The notes: a model not told the origin generated them from the sequence alone. A DNA stretch of 64,000 nt from Methanosarcinales archaeon (GCA_905339155.1 CAJPFJ010000007.1:1-64000); one strand, 5' to 3'. Shown: positions 10,310 through 18,038, counted from the first letter of the stretch. A program made the numbers and translations.

Positions 10310-10312
10310 ATT

Positions 10313-11035
10313 TTAAGTATCATCGAATTCCAGCGCTTCACCCAGGGTGAAATTCCCTACATATAGCGCAGCTCCGATAACGAGGCCTTTTGCTCCTGTC
10401 CCCTTAATTATTTCGATATCAGATAATGTAGTAATTCCGCCGGATGCGATGACCGGAATTCCCAATGCATCCACAAGTTCCTGTGTTGGCGCAGGGTTTA
10501 CTCCCTGTAATAAACCTTCTGTGTTGATATCTGTAAAAAGGATGCTTCCTGCTCCGAGTTCTTCAAATTTCCTGCCAAGCTCGACAGTTGAGAAAGCGGA
10601 TTGTTCAGCCCAGCCGTGCGTGGTAACCTTGCCATTTTTTGAATCAAGGGCAACCATGATCCTGTTGCCTCCGAATTCGTCTGCGAGTTCTTTAACCAGA
10701 GAAGGTTGTCTTATTGCAGCTGTACCCAGGATTATCCTGTCAACGCCCAATGAAAGAAGATCCTGTGCATCCTTTTTTGACCTTATTCCACCGCCTACCT
10801 GCGTTTCAACCCGGGAAAATTTTATTATGGATTCAATTATTGAACTATTTAAACGGAGTCCTTCGATTGCGCCGTCAAGGTCAATGAGATGGATTATCCT
10901 GGCCCCACCCTTTATCCAGCGCAAAGCGACATCTAATGGATTGTCAATTGATACCCTCTCTGTACCTGGGATACCCTGGACAAGGGAAACGCATTTTCTA
11001 TTTTTTAGATCGATCGCCGGGATTACTTTGAACAT
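10313..11035 (-). CDS. hisA: Phosphoribosylformimino-5-aminoimidazole carboxamide ribotide isomerase
   Basis: A TIM-barrel isomerase of the histidine pathway, about 240 residues. The start MFKVIPAIDLKN carries the catalytic Asp after beta-1. VGGGIRS and VIASGGITT are the two phosphate-binding loops, and FTDINTEG holds the second catalytic Asp. I prefer ATG at 11035; a TTG eight codons upstream has no better ribosome binding site. It converges on thiL with three bases between stops. A paralogous HisA-like barrel is at 57.8 kb. Confidence 0.95.
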   Translation of the reverse strand: MFKVIPAIDLKNRKCVSLVQGIPGTERVSIDNPLDVALRWIKGGARIIHLIDLDGAIEGLRLNSSIIESIIKFSRVETQVGGGIRSKKDAQDLLSLGVDRIILGTAAIRQPSLVKELADEFGGNRIMVALDSKNGKVTTHGWAEQSAFSTVELGRKFEELGAGSILFTDINTEGLLQGVNPAPTQELVDALGIPVIASGGITTLSDIEIIKGTGAKGLVIGAALYVGNFTLGEALEFDDT

Positions 11036-11111
11036 TTGGCCACAATTTTTTTTTGACAATAGGGTGTCGTATGAAATAATAGTTTCGCAAAATTTATTTT
11101 GAATGTATGAT

Positions 11112-11200
11112 ACATAAGATATAAATGCTATGCAAAAGTATTAGGGCTGCCCAAATGTGAGGGCTGCGCCGGATAATTCCGGGGCTAAAGCCACAGGAGG
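11112..11200 (+). promoter_or_regulatory. Promoter and structured leader of the rps13 operon
   Basis: A TATA-like GATATAAAT lies near 11117. The leader up to the AGGAGG before the start at 11206 holds a hairpin CCGGA-TAAT-TCCGG (11169-11182), then GGCT-AA-AGCC, and a repeated GGGCTGC. Two small GC-rich stems so close to the ribosome binding site could mediate autogenous control by a ribosomal protein. This is inference from position and pairing only. Confidence 0.45.
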
Positions 11201-11205
11201 AAAAT

Positions 11206-11919
11206 ATGGCTAAAAAAGAAGAAGCAAAAGAAGTAAAAGAACCCAAGAAAGAAGCTCCCAAGAAAGAGGCTCCCAAACAGGAAGCTGTACAGGAAGCGAA
11301 GAAAGAGAAAAAGCAAGATAAGAGACATGAGGGGAAAGGGGAAGGAAAAGAACACGAAAAGAAGGATCGCAAAGGTGCTCCGAAAGAAGGAAAGAAAGAA
11401 ACCCCTAAAGCCAAGGAAACCGGCCCTGAGATCAAACATTTTGTACGAATAGCAAATACTGACCTTGATGGCAAAAAAAGCGTTCAGTATGGTCTAATAG
11501 GAATAAAAGGTATAGGCAGGCGGGCAGCAAAAATCTTAACCGTTAATTCAGCCGTGGATCCAAAAGCAACATTGGGTTATGTTTCTGATGTGGAAACAGA
11601 GAGATTACAATTATCAGTAGACAACATTTCATCTATTCTCCCGGCATGGATGGTTAATAAACAAAACGATATCATGTCAGGTGAAGATAAGCATCTTATC
11701 GGGACAGATGTATTACTGGGCCTTAATGAAGATTTGAACACAATGAAAAAAATGCGTTCATATAAAGGATTAAGACATGAGCGCGGTCTAAGAGTACGCG
11801 GCCAGCGCTCAAGATCAACAGGAAGAAGAGGAAGAACTGTTGGAGTCTCACGCGCAACACTCCAGGCAAAACCCAAAGAAGCAGAAAAGAAAGAAGAGAA
11901 AAAAGGAGCTGGTAAATAA
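11206..11919 (+). CDS. rps13: 30S ribosomal protein uS13 with long lysine/glutamate-rich N-terminal extension
   Basis: A 237-residue uS13. The conserved protein starts near residue 78 ([26 protein letters not shown]) and includes the C-terminal [20 protein letters not shown] motif that contacts tRNA and 16S rRNA. The first ~75 residues and the last ~18 are almost entirely K/E/P/A, a low-complexity addition of about 90 residues over a normal archaeal S13. AGGAGG precedes the ATG by five bases. First gene of rps13-rps4-rps11-rpoD; its stop overlaps the rps4 start. Confidence 0.95.
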   Translation: MAKKEEAKEVKEPKKEAPKKEAPKQEAVQEAKKEKKQDKRHEGKGEGKEHEKKDRKGAPKEGKKETPKAKETGPEIKHFVRIANTDLDGKKSVQYGLIGIKGIGRRAAKILTVNSAVDPKATLGYVSDVETERLQLSVDNISSILPAWMVNKQNDIMSGEDKHLIGTDVLLGLNEDLNTMKKMRSYKGLRHERGLRVRGQRSRSTGRRGRTVGVSRATLQAKPKEAEKKEEKKGAGK

Positions 11920-12521
11920 TGGGCTACCCGGGAAAAAACAGGAAATCATATAATACGCCCAAGCATCCATGGCAATCTGCCAGAATCGAACCTGAGGTCG
12001 AACTTGTAAAAAGATATGGTCTCAGAAACAAGAGAGAAGTCTGGAAAGCTCATAGCGAACTTAAGAAATACAGGGAACTTGCCAGGAAACTACTTGCAGA
12101 AAGCATAAAAGGAAAACTTGAAGGGCATGTTAAAACAGATTCGGAAAATATTCTTAACCGTTTGAAAAGGTATGGGCTATTAAAGACTGATTCAGTACTT
12201 GATGACATTCTTTCTCTTGATGTAAATAATTTCCTTGAAAGAAGGCTTCAAACACAGGTACACAAGCAGGGACTTGCCAATACCCCGAAACAGGCCAGGC
12301 AATTTATTGTCCATGGGCACATTTCCGTTGCAGGACGAAAGATCACCGTACCTGGTTATCTTGTTCCATCTAATGAGGAATTGTCATTGGGTTATTATAC
12401 AGGTTCCGAATTGTCAAAAGAATCTCATCCGTCAAGACCTGCGCAGGTAGTAAAGAATATAATCGAGGAAACAACAAAATCGGACGAAACAAGAAATGTA
12501 CCCATGAGGGAGGCTAAATAA
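11919..12521 (+). CDS. rps4: 30S ribosomal protein uS4
   Basis: A 200-residue archaeal uS4. The S4 RNA-binding domain lies around residues 107-170 ([31 protein letters not shown]). It binds 16S rRNA early in small-subunit assembly. It is joined to rps13 and rps11 by one-base TAATG overlaps, so the three are translationally coupled. The C-terminal ~40 residues are charged and variable, as in relatives. Confidence 0.96.
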   Translation: MGYPGKNRKSYNTPKHPWQSARIEPEVELVKRYGLRNKREVWKAHSELKKYRELARKLLAESIKGKLEGHVKTDSENILNRLKRYGLLKTDSVLDDILSLDVNNFLERRLQTQVHKQGLANTPKQARQFIVHGHISVAGRKITVPGYLVPSNEELSLGYYTGSELSKESHPSRPAQVVKNIIEETTKSDETRNVPMREAK

Positions 12522-12901
12522 TGGCAACTGAGAAATGGGCTGTAGCTCATATATATTCCTCGTTCAACAATACCCTGATAACAATTACTGATTTAACAGG
12601 GGCTGAAACGATAGCAAAAACAAGCGGCGGTATGGTTACAAAAGCTGCCAGGGAAGAGAGTTCCCCTTACACTGCCATGCAGATGGCTAACCAGATTGCA
12701 GATAAGATAAGAGACAAAGGAATAATTGGTATTCATATAAAAGTAAGAGCGCCAGGCGGCAACATGCAGAGAAGTCCCGGAGGAGGAGCTCAGGCTGCTA
12801 TCAGGGCATTTGCACGTGCTGGAATAAAAATTGGCAGGATCGAGGATGTTACCCCGATACCTCATGACGGCACAAAACCTAAGAAGGGCAGGCGTGTGTA
12901 A
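12521..12901 (+). CDS. rps11: 30S ribosomal protein uS11
   Basis: A 126-residue uS11, normal archaeal length. Signatures: [40 protein letters not shown] and the C-terminal [17 protein letters not shown]. It is a platform protein near the P/E sites. Start overlaps the rps4 stop, and the rpoD ATG follows the stop codon directly. Confidence 0.97.
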   Translation: MATEKWAVAHIYSSFNNTLITITDLTGAETIAKTSGGMVTKAAREESSPYTAMQMANQIADKIRDKGIIGIHIKVRAPGGNMQRSPGGGAQAAIRAFARAGIKIGRIEDVTPIPHDGTKPKKGRRV

Positions 12902-13687
12902 ATGGATATTGACATAATCGAATTATCCGAGCGCAAGGCAAGATTCGTTCTATCTGATGTTTCTGCATCATTTGCAAATGCTTTAAGAAGAAGTATCCTG
13001 GCAGAAGTTCCGGTAATGGCTATTGATGATGTTAATATTTATGAAAATACTTCTGTATTGTTTGATGAACAGTTCGCCTTAAGATTAGGAATGATCCCGT
13101 TAAAAACAGATATTAAATCCTATGTGCTTCCTGAAGAATGTAATTGCAAGGGCGAAGGATGTACTTTATGCAAAGTATCTTTGACCCTTAGCGCAGAAGG
13201 CCCGAAAGTCGTATATTCAGGGGACCTGGTTTCTGCTGATCCGCAGGTGGAACCAGCTGATAAAACCATACCGATTGTTGAACTCAAGGATAAGCACAAG
13301 GTTGTTGTAGAAGCGATCGCAAGGCTTGGAACAGGCAGGAAACATAGTAAATGGCAGGCCGGCGTTGCAGCAGGATTTAAGAATATGCCAATTGTGACCA
13401 TCCAAGGATGCGATTATTGCGGAAACTGCGTGGAAGTCTGTCCGCGGAAGATCCTGAAATTGGAAGGCGATACGGTAACTGTCACTAATGTAATTGAATG
13501 CTCCATGTGTCGGTTATGCGAAGAAGAATGCGAAATGGATTCAATTAAAGTGACCAGTGACCCGGAATCCTTTGTTATGACATTTGAAACAACAGGGGCT
13601 CTGACAGCTAAAGAAATCGCTCTAGAAGCGGCAGGTAATATTAAGAAGAGAGCCGAACAATTAAGTGAAATAATTGATGCCCTCTGA
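12902..13687 (+). CDS. rpoD: DNA-directed RNA polymerase subunit D (Rpo3) with two ferredoxin-type Fe-S sites
   Basis: A 261-residue archaeal RNA polymerase subunit D, the equivalent of bacterial alpha and eukaryotic RPB3, which assembles with subunit L. The dimerisation motif FANALRRSILAEVPVMAID is at residues 24-42. The inserted ferredoxin domain is intact: C170, C173, C176, C180 and C200, C203, C206, C210 can hold two [4Fe-4S] clusters, and a further C80/C82/C87/C90 set resembles a zinc site. Clusters in this subunit are known in Methanosarcina. It ends the operon; the stop lies at the foot of a perfect hairpin. Confidence 0.97.
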   Translation: MDIDIIELSERKARFVLSDVSASFANALRRSILAEVPVMAIDDVNIYENTSVLFDEQFALRLGMIPLKTDIKSYVLPEECNCKGEGCTLCKVSLTLSAEGPKVVYSGDLVSADPQVEPADKTIPIVELKDKHKVVVEAIARLGTGRKHSKWQAGVAAGFKNMPIVTIQGCDYCGNCVEVCPRKILKLEGDTVTVTNVIECSMCRLCEEECEMDSIKVTSDPESFVMTFETTGALTAKEIALEAAGNIKKRAEQLSEIIDAL

Positions 13688-13713
13688 TAAAAGAGAATAC
13701 AATCTCTTTTATC
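13686..13713 (+). terminator. Perfect 11-bp stem-loop after rpoD
   Basis: GATAAAAGAGA pairs exactly with TCTCTTTTATC around a six-base loop ATACAA. It begins within the rpoD stop codon and is followed by AT-rich DNA, which also holds a TATA-like CTTATAAATA for the tRNA. It may end the ribosomal operon transcript or mark a processing point ahead of the tRNA. Confidence 0.5.
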
Positions 13714-13756
13714 TTATAAATATTTCATAATGCTTTGAAATAAAAGTATTCCATAT

Positions 13757-13841
13757 GCGGAGGTTGCCCAGACAGGTCAAAGGCGCCAGCTTGAGGGGCT
13801 GGTTTCGAAGGAATTCGTGGGTTCAAATCCCATCCTCCGCA
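13757..13841 (+). tRNA. tRNA-Leu (anticodon GAG)
   Basis: Acceptor arms GCGGAGG and CCTCCGC pair fully, with discriminator A and no encoded CCA. The anticodon arm CCAGC-TTGAGGG-GCTGG gives anticodon GAG, there is a long variable arm as in class II tRNAs, and the T arm is GTGGGTTCAAATCCCAT. In Haloarcula a tRNA-Leu heads the L18e-L13-S9 operon that continues this ribosomal cluster. Here those genes do not follow. A near copy of the 3' half is at 43.4 kb. Confidence 0.95.
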
Positions 13842-13942
13842 TCAATATAATTCTTTGATCCTACCCACCGGAACACTTCCTATCCATTTGATCATTTCCG
13901 TCCAAAGGATTAAATATTTATAAGTACTATAATACGTACACA

Positions 13943-14167
13943 ATGAAGCGGAAAGAATTGAGTGAAGCAAGTGTGCGAAGAAACTATGCATTCAGTCAGT
14001 GCACAATTGAAAACTTGAAATGGCTCATAGACCACAGGATATACAGGAGTGAGACAGAAGCTATTGATCTTGCAATTGAACGTATGCGAACCATCTATGA
14101 AATGAGTGAAGAAGCGTCAAAACCGTCGATTTCAGAAAATCTAGAAGATGCCAAAAAGTCAAAATAA
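13943..14167 (+). CDS. Small protein, possible ribbon-helix-helix regulator
   Basis: A 74-residue, charged protein. QCTIENLKWLIDHRIYRSETEAIDLAIERM has the length and pattern of a ribbon-helix-helix or CopG-like dimer: a short strand, then two helices with a turn at RIYRSETEA. TTTATAAG lies about 22 bases upstream of the ATG, suggesting its own leaderless promoter. It lies directly beyond tRNA-Leu, a position where integrated elements often keep a small regulator. Family assignment is tentative. Confidence 0.5.
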   Translation: MKRKELSEASVRRNYAFSQCTIENLKWLIDHRIYRSETEAIDLAIERMRTIYEMSEEASKPSISENLEDAKKSK

Positions 14168-14228
14168 AACTCCATGATGGCAGCGTGGAAGTGAACACCT
14201 TCAAATTTTCTCAGGATAAATCTATTTT

Positions 14229-14687
14229 CGGCAATCGTACAGCGAGCGGAGGGCAGGTGCAGCGCGTTTTTTTTTAAGTCTCTTCTCTTTGCGCTCAATT
14301 CGATATAAGTAAATTCGTAAACACATGAACAAACACGGGCGCATAACTAAAAACATCGCGAAGCGCGTGGAGATAGAGGTATCCAGGAAGGTTAGAGCCT
14401 GACCCTGCCACAAAAAAAGATCATAAGCCAAAGCAACCATTCAGGACCAATAAAAACATGTGCGTCCTCAATACGTGATAACCACAATCAGCGCCTGTGC
14501 AAGACCTCGGATGCCATAAGCCATTAATTTCCCTATTGAGATCTATCTTATTCTGGGATATGTAAACAGAGAGTACTGCCAGTATGACAAGGAGCACGAA
14601 CCCGATAAGGAAATATCCTGCCCTTAAAAAGAATGGCTGATCATCCGGCTCACTGTTGATATCATTATTTGCATTAACATCTGCCAT
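14229..14687 (-). pseudogene. Remnant of a membrane protein, possibly YeiH-type sulfate exporter
   Basis: The open frame 14421-14687 (88 residues) encodes one clear membrane helix (LIGFVLLVILAVLSVYI). It then runs into a non-hydrophobic tail. In the +1 frame at that point the DNA reads LMAYGIRGLAQALIVVITY, then a stop, and later GPEWLLWLM. These resemble successive pieces of the putative sulfate exporter family (YeiH, Cons_hypoth698), so the gene seems frameshifted and truncated. The DNA below 14420 is GC-rich with a T9 run and no coding signal. Family match is from memory of the motif. Confidence 0.35.
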
Positions 14688-14689
14688 GT

Positions 14690-14803
14690 TTACACCAGCG
14701 TCCAGGGGATTATTTTTGCAGATATGATTCCTGCGGCGGCTATTAGCACAATAATAAAGCCAATAACAACTGCTAACCAGTCTTCAGATATTTTAAATGA
14801 CAT
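14690..14803 (-). CDS. 37-residue single-span membrane peptide
   Basis: A short frame encodes MSFKISEDWLAVV and then a hydrophobic helix ending in KIIPWTLV. Its stop lies two bases from the ATG of the next remnant. SEDWLAVxIGFxI is what the N-terminus of YeiH-like transporters looks like, so this may be the first segment of the same broken gene. The upstream region contains a degenerate copy of the shared promoter box (14857-14925). Confidence 0.4.
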   Translation of the reverse strand: MSFKISEDWLAVVIGFIIVLIAAAGIISAKIIPWTLV

Positions 14804-14856
14804 TTCTTGCTCCGGAACTCAGATTTTGGAAGTTCAGGATTAAGAGAAAACATAAG

Positions 14857-14925
14857 CATATAAATTTAGAGAAATGGACTGGAATTGGCTTGATTGTTCA
14901 AAAAACCGAATGAATGCGGCAAAAA
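14857..14925 (-). promoter_or_regulatory. Degenerate copy of the shared TTTGCC / ATTTCTCTA / TATA promoter
   Basis: On the minus strand this reads TTTTTGCCGCATTCATTCGG, then, further on, ATTTCTCTAAATTTATATG. The first block closely matches the element ahead of the ABC operon (TTTGCCGCAATCCTTC). The second matches its ATTTCTCTAnnnnTATAT end with the same spacing. The central GACAAC/TTGCTG core is lost. It sits about 55 bases upstream of the small membrane peptide gene. Confidence 0.4.
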
Positions 14926-14926
14926 G

Positions 14927-15079
14927 CTAATTCAAACCTGCATAATCCATTACTGTTTTCTGAGCATTCAGGAATTTAACGATCTTCTCAAATTCGATAT
15001 CTTTTCCGAGTTCCTTGTTTTCGATTTTAAGACTCAATGATCTGCTCATTCGGGAGTTGCTACATATTTTTTTCATCAT
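14927..15079 (-). CDS. 50-residue hypothetical protein
   Basis: Starts with ATGATG behind GGTGGTGAT and encodes a basic, helical peptide (RSLSLKIENKELGKDIEFEKIVKFLNA in outline). No family is recognised. It lies downstream of the 15169-15589 frame on the same strand, separated by about 90 bases, and the two may be co-transcribed. Short length and lack of homologues I can name keep confidence low. Confidence 0.35.
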   Translation of the reverse strand: MMKKICSNSRMSRSLSLKIENKELGKDIEFEKIVKFLNAQKTVMDYAGLN

Positions 15080-15168
15080 ATCTATCACCACCAAGAGATT
15101 ATACTCGATGATATATATTATTTAATAATGAGGCAGATGTTGACACCATTATTCCAACTTTATTAATT

Positions 15169-15589
15169 CTATACCGTGGCTTCTCTATTGGCTTCGATAT
15201 CCCATCTGATCTCTTCGGCTAATGACCGTCTTGCAGTAGCTGCTATATCGAGCTGTTCATATATGTATTCACGCAGGTACATATCCTCGATATTTTCTGC
15301 ATCATTTTCGATATCATGCTGACGACTAAGAATGGTTCCAAGTTCTTTTTGTGCATGATTCCTGTCTGTACGCTGCCAGCTTCCTGATATTGTCGAAAGC
15401 GAGCGCCTTAATCTTTCAAGGCCGATCCTTATTCGATGGAATTCCGGTCTTCCCAATCTTTCCTTTGCATAGTTTTCATATGGCGATTCTGCTTGTATTT
15501 CCTGTGTATTTTCTTCTATTTCTGATACTTCGCCATTCCATTTGTTATGGATGGCAAAAACGATCCCTTCTTTGATTGAACATATTTTT
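15169..15589 (-). CDS. Hypothetical protein, coiled-coil-like, start unclear
   Basis: The frame is open from just after TAG at 15601-15603 down to 15169. The C-terminal 95 residues (from TTG at 15456) are strongly helical and charged, with many R/E/D (SRQHDIENDAENIEDMYLREYIYEQ in outline). The in-frame region upstream also looks coding (SIKEGIVFAIHNKWNGEVSE) but has no ATG, GTG or TTG. So either the gene starts at TTG 15456 behind AAAGGAAAG, uses a rare start, or has lost its 5' end. Function unknown. Confidence 0.4.
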
Positions 15590-15679
15590 GACCTCTCGTT
15601 CTATATAAAAAGATGATATATATATCCCTGAATATACAGGCAGGTTTTGTCACCATCCAAACAGAACCGGAATTATTTC

Positions 15680-15712
15680 GACAATAATTGCCTGATAGGT
15701 TAAACTTATGAT
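15680..15712 (+). promoter_or_regulatory. Shared-type promoter box ahead of winged-helix gene 1
   Basis: GACAATAATTGCCTGATAG followed by GTTAAACTTATGATG. The GACAA and TTGC blocks and the 15-base distance from TTGC to the TATA-like TATGATG match the boxes of the ABC/MFS/homoaconitase promoters. The almost identical GACAATAATTGC occurs ahead of the second winged-helix paralog. Confidence 0.5.
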
Positions 15713-15746
15713 GATACTCTTCATAAAATGGTTTAAGTGATCAACT

Positions 15747-16037
15747 ATGAGGGATATTTTATCAGGAGATGGGTTAAATTTGATGGATACGGGCATTCCA
15801 GGTAAAGGATTTGAAAATTACAGCTCGGTTAAGATCGATGGTTTCTCACCTTCGATGAAGCTTGTTCTTAATATACTTGAAAACCATGGGCCACTGACAC
15901 AAAAAGAGATAACAAAGGTAACCCGCCTTCCCACAAGAACAGTTCGCTACGCCTTAAACAGATTAAAACAAGAAGATATTTTAGAAGAACGTGAATACTT
16001 CCAGGATGCCAGACAGTGCCTGTATTATATAAAATGA
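15747..16037 (+). CDS. Winged-helix transcriptional regulator (paralog 1)
   Basis: A 96-residue protein. After ~30 variable residues comes a winged helix: SPSMKLVLNILENHGPLTQKEITKVTRLPTRTVRYALNRLKQ, where LTQKEITKVTRLPTRTVRYAL is the helix-turn-helix, and then the wing (DILEEREYFQDARQCLYYI). It resembles archaeal MarR/TrmB-like wHTH proteins. A truncated paralog sits at 17.6 kb with a nearly identical upstream box, so mutual or self regulation is plausible. No effector domain is present. Confidence 0.75.
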   Translation: MRDILSGDGLNLMDTGIPGKGFENYSSVKIDGFSPSMKLVLNILENHGPLTQKEITKVTRLPTRTVRYALNRLKQEDILEEREYFQDARQCLYYIK

Positions 16038-16076
16038 TTTTGAGATTTTTTCAGGTAATAATTGCCTTTGTCACAC

Positions 16077-16445
16077 TTATTCTCGTAAAACCTGAGAATT
16101 TGTTAGCATGTATTTAGCATAAGCAAGGACATTCTCCTCAATGAATCCTGGAGCTTCAACCGGCTCTATACCTATGCTCTGCAATCCTTCTGCTGCGCCT
16201 CCTCCGATCCTGCTGCACAGTACCGCATCGCAGTCGCTGATAATAGAAACACTTTTTTCAAGAGCATCGTCAGCATGCCCTCCGTACTCAAGCGTACCGC
16301 ATGAGGGATCGTTCTCCCTCACTTCAAGGACTTTAATCCCCTCTCCATCCGATTCTATTATTATGAATTTTCTTGCCTTGCCGAAATGCTGGTTAATGAC
16401 CTTGCCATCGCTAGAAGCAATTGCCATCTTTAAACTTTTCTTCAT
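16077..16445 (-). CDS. NifX/NifB-type dinitrogenase iron-molybdenum cofactor-binding domain protein
   Basis: A 122-residue single-domain protein of the NifX/NafY/MTH1175 family. Signatures: N-terminal MAIASSDGKVINQHFGKA, then VLCSRIGGGAAEGLQSIGIEPV. The NifX fold binds Fe-S or Fe-Mo cofactor precursors. In methanogens these proteins often stand outside nif clusters. It is four bases downstream of the methanogenesis marker 8 gene in the same direction, so the two are probably one transcript. Its role may be in metal-cluster handling for methane metabolism rather than nitrogen fixation (inference). Confidence 0.85.
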   Translation of the reverse strand: MKKSLKMAIASSDGKVINQHFGKARKFIIIESDGEGIKVLEVRENDPSCGTLEYGGHADDALEKSVSIISDCDAVLCSRIGGGAAEGLQSIGIEPVEAPGFIEENVLAYAKYMLTNSQVLRE

Positions 16446-16449
16446 GATC

Positions 16450-17313
16450 TCACACCAGTGGCCCTGGCTGCCTTTCTTCAGGCAGGACCGGGAGCTTCAT
16501 CGTATTCACAAGAATCGGGTCCTTAACTTCTTTTGCCCGCTCAAGCAACAACTCTCTTCCTCTTGTGGTGATCGCGAATATGGGTACAGCCGTGCCGAAT
16601 TGAGCTATGGTCTTGCCAGCCACCCCAGCCCTTATCCATTTTGATGTGCAGCCTGTGGCCATATCCACAAGGTCAATAAATTCTTTTGCTTCGTTATCAG
16701 GCATGCCTGTAGAGTGCACTCCGAACGCTATTACTTCAGTGCCTGTCTCCTTTTCGATTCTTCTTATTTCTTTGAGATCTTTGAGATTTGCCACTGATAC
16801 GCCTATCTTCCTGAATCCAAGTTCTATGGCTTTTCTCACCCCGCTCACCTGGTCTATTGCGGCAGTGCCAGGATCAATGACCACGCCGCCAGCAGCCTTT
16901 ATCCTTTTGATCAGCCCCTGTATTGGCGACGTTTCCGTCAGTCCTGATATGCGTGAGCCCATGCCCTGGCAGAGCCTGGGATTGCCCGTGATTACTGTTC
17001 CTGCGCCGTCGCATACAGTAATCGTGGTATCGAGGAGCCCACGCCGCAAAGCGGTCATGAATGTCTCACTCGCCCCGAACCCGACAAAGATTTCCATTTC
17101 CAGTTCTCGGTTTTCTGAAAACATGCCGAAGTCTTTCATCCTGAACTCTATATTGTCCTTTGCCGTCTTTGGGGTGAATTTCTTGATCCCCCTGACCTTA
17201 TCGAAGATAGGACAGTACTCGGTCATGGGAACACCGACCTCGATGACCTTCCCGTTCTCAACGACTACCCTGGTTCTGCCCTGAAGTTCCATTACATGAC
17301 GTTCTTTTGGCAT
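16450..17313 (-). CDS. Methanogenesis marker protein 8 (DUF2099 family)
   Basis: About 287 residues from ATG 17313, chosen because GGAGG lies seven bases upstream. An in-frame ATG 15 codons earlier has no such site. The protein (EYCPIFDKVRG, GFGASETFMTALRRG, GNPRLCQGMGSRISGL, GVHSTGM) matches the DUF2099 family, which is confined to methanogens and ANME archaea and has no established biochemical role. It is strong evidence for the lineage. A perfect 25-base palindrome lies 77 bases upstream. Confidence 0.88.
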   Translation of the reverse strand: MPKERHVMELQGRTRVVVENGKVIEVGVPMTEYCPIFDKVRGIKKFTPKTAKDNIEFRMKDFGMFSENRELEMEIFVGFGASETFMTALRRGLLDTTITVCDGAGTVITGNPRLCQGMGSRISGLTETSPIQGLIKRIKAAGGVVIDPGTAAIDQVSGVRKAIELGFRKIGVSVANLKDLKEIRRIEKETGTEVIAFGVHSTGMPDNEAKEFIDLVDMATGCTSKWIRAGVAGKTIAQFGTAVPIFAITTRGRELLLERAKEVKDPILVNTMKLPVLPEERQPGPLV

Positions 17314-17389
17314 ATTTTGCCTCCATATATCATGAATAACAATAGTCATTGGACGCATTTAAGGACTGGCTTACTGGCAAATTGATAAA

Positions 17390-17414
17390 AAATAAGGCAA
17401 ATTTTGCCTTATTT
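17390..17414. promoter_or_regulatory. Perfect 12+1+12 palindrome upstream of marker 8
   Basis: Arms AAATAAGGCAAA and TTTGCCTTATTT flank a single T. The TTTGCC half is the same word found at the outer end of the shared promoter elements. It lies 77 bases from the marker 8 start and next to TTTAAATAC on the other strand. It looks like the operator of a symmetric dimer. Confidence 0.55.
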
Positions 17415-17551
17415 AAATACATACGAAAACTATGATGTATCTGTGATAAAATGACAATACAACCAAACTGAAGGGATTTACTTTGTCCCCGAAATAGAAT
17501 ACAGTAAAGCCACCCCTATTTTATTACTTCCAAAAGAATCAGATCATTTGT

Positions 17552-17587
17552 GACAATAATTGCTCCAATAAATAGGTTTATAAAGAT
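17552..17587 (+). promoter_or_regulatory. Shared-type promoter box ahead of winged-helix gene 2
   Basis: GACAATAATTGCTCCAATAAATAGG, split here as GACAATAATTGC and a 15-base spacer, then TATAAAG. The first 12 bases are identical to those ahead of winged-helix gene 1, and the spacing to the TATA box equals that in the ABC and MFS promoters. Confidence 0.5.
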
Positions 17588-17622
17588 TAAATCCGAGTAT
17601 AAGTTGGAGAATTTAGAAATGA

Positions 17623-17907
17623 ATTTTAGAAGGAATCGTCTTTGCCATTAATGGCCCACAGATTGAATCGATAAAGATAGATCATTTACCGCCATCAGCA
17701 AAACTTGTTTTTAAAGTGCTTGAATCGAGCGGCTTTTTAACACAGAAAGATATTGCAAAGCAAACCTATCTTCCGGCCAGGACAGTGCGTTATGCCCTGA
17801 ACAGGCTGAAAGAAGAAAAAGTATTGCAGGAGCGCTTCTATTTCCAGGATGCGCGCCAGAGCCTGTACGGGCTGAACGGTATTGTTCAGGGGGTGGTTAC
17901 TCTATAA
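17623..17907 (+). pseudogene. Winged-helix regulator paralog 2, 5' end out of frame
   Basis: The winged helix (GFLTQKDIAKQTYLPARTVRYALNRLKEEKVLQERFYFQDARQSLY in outline) is close to the 15.7 kb protein. A GTG at 17716 would give 63 residues, but homology to the paralog continues upstream in frame (ESIKIDHLPPSAKLVFKVLE) back to a stop at 17620-17622, with no ATG/GTG/TTG. An ATG at 17619 with TTGGAG ahead is in another frame and ends after 11 codons. This suggests a one-base frameshift. A rare start codon or a shortened functional repressor are alternatives. Confidence 0.6.
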
Positions 17908-18038
17908 TTTACCTCACCTCCCTAATTTTAAGATTTATTTAAGTGGATTTAATTATATATTCTAAAAATATAATTCGAATCCATGGATATTGAAATCATT
18001 CCGAATGTTTAAAACACTTTTCATTTCAAGCCCGATAT

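Noticed and set aside
10347-11102. 251-codon open frame on the plus strand opposite hisA
   Set aside because: It is antisense to a clear HisA with all catalytic motifs; the long frame is a by-product of hisA codon use.
16048-16076. TAATAATTGCCTTTGTCACA as another regulon box
   Set aside because: The order of the half-sites is different and it lies between two convergent genes, so it cannot serve as a promoter for either.
16607-17284. 225-codon open frame opposite the marker 8 gene
   Set aside because: Antisense shadow of DUF2099; no domain, no promoter.
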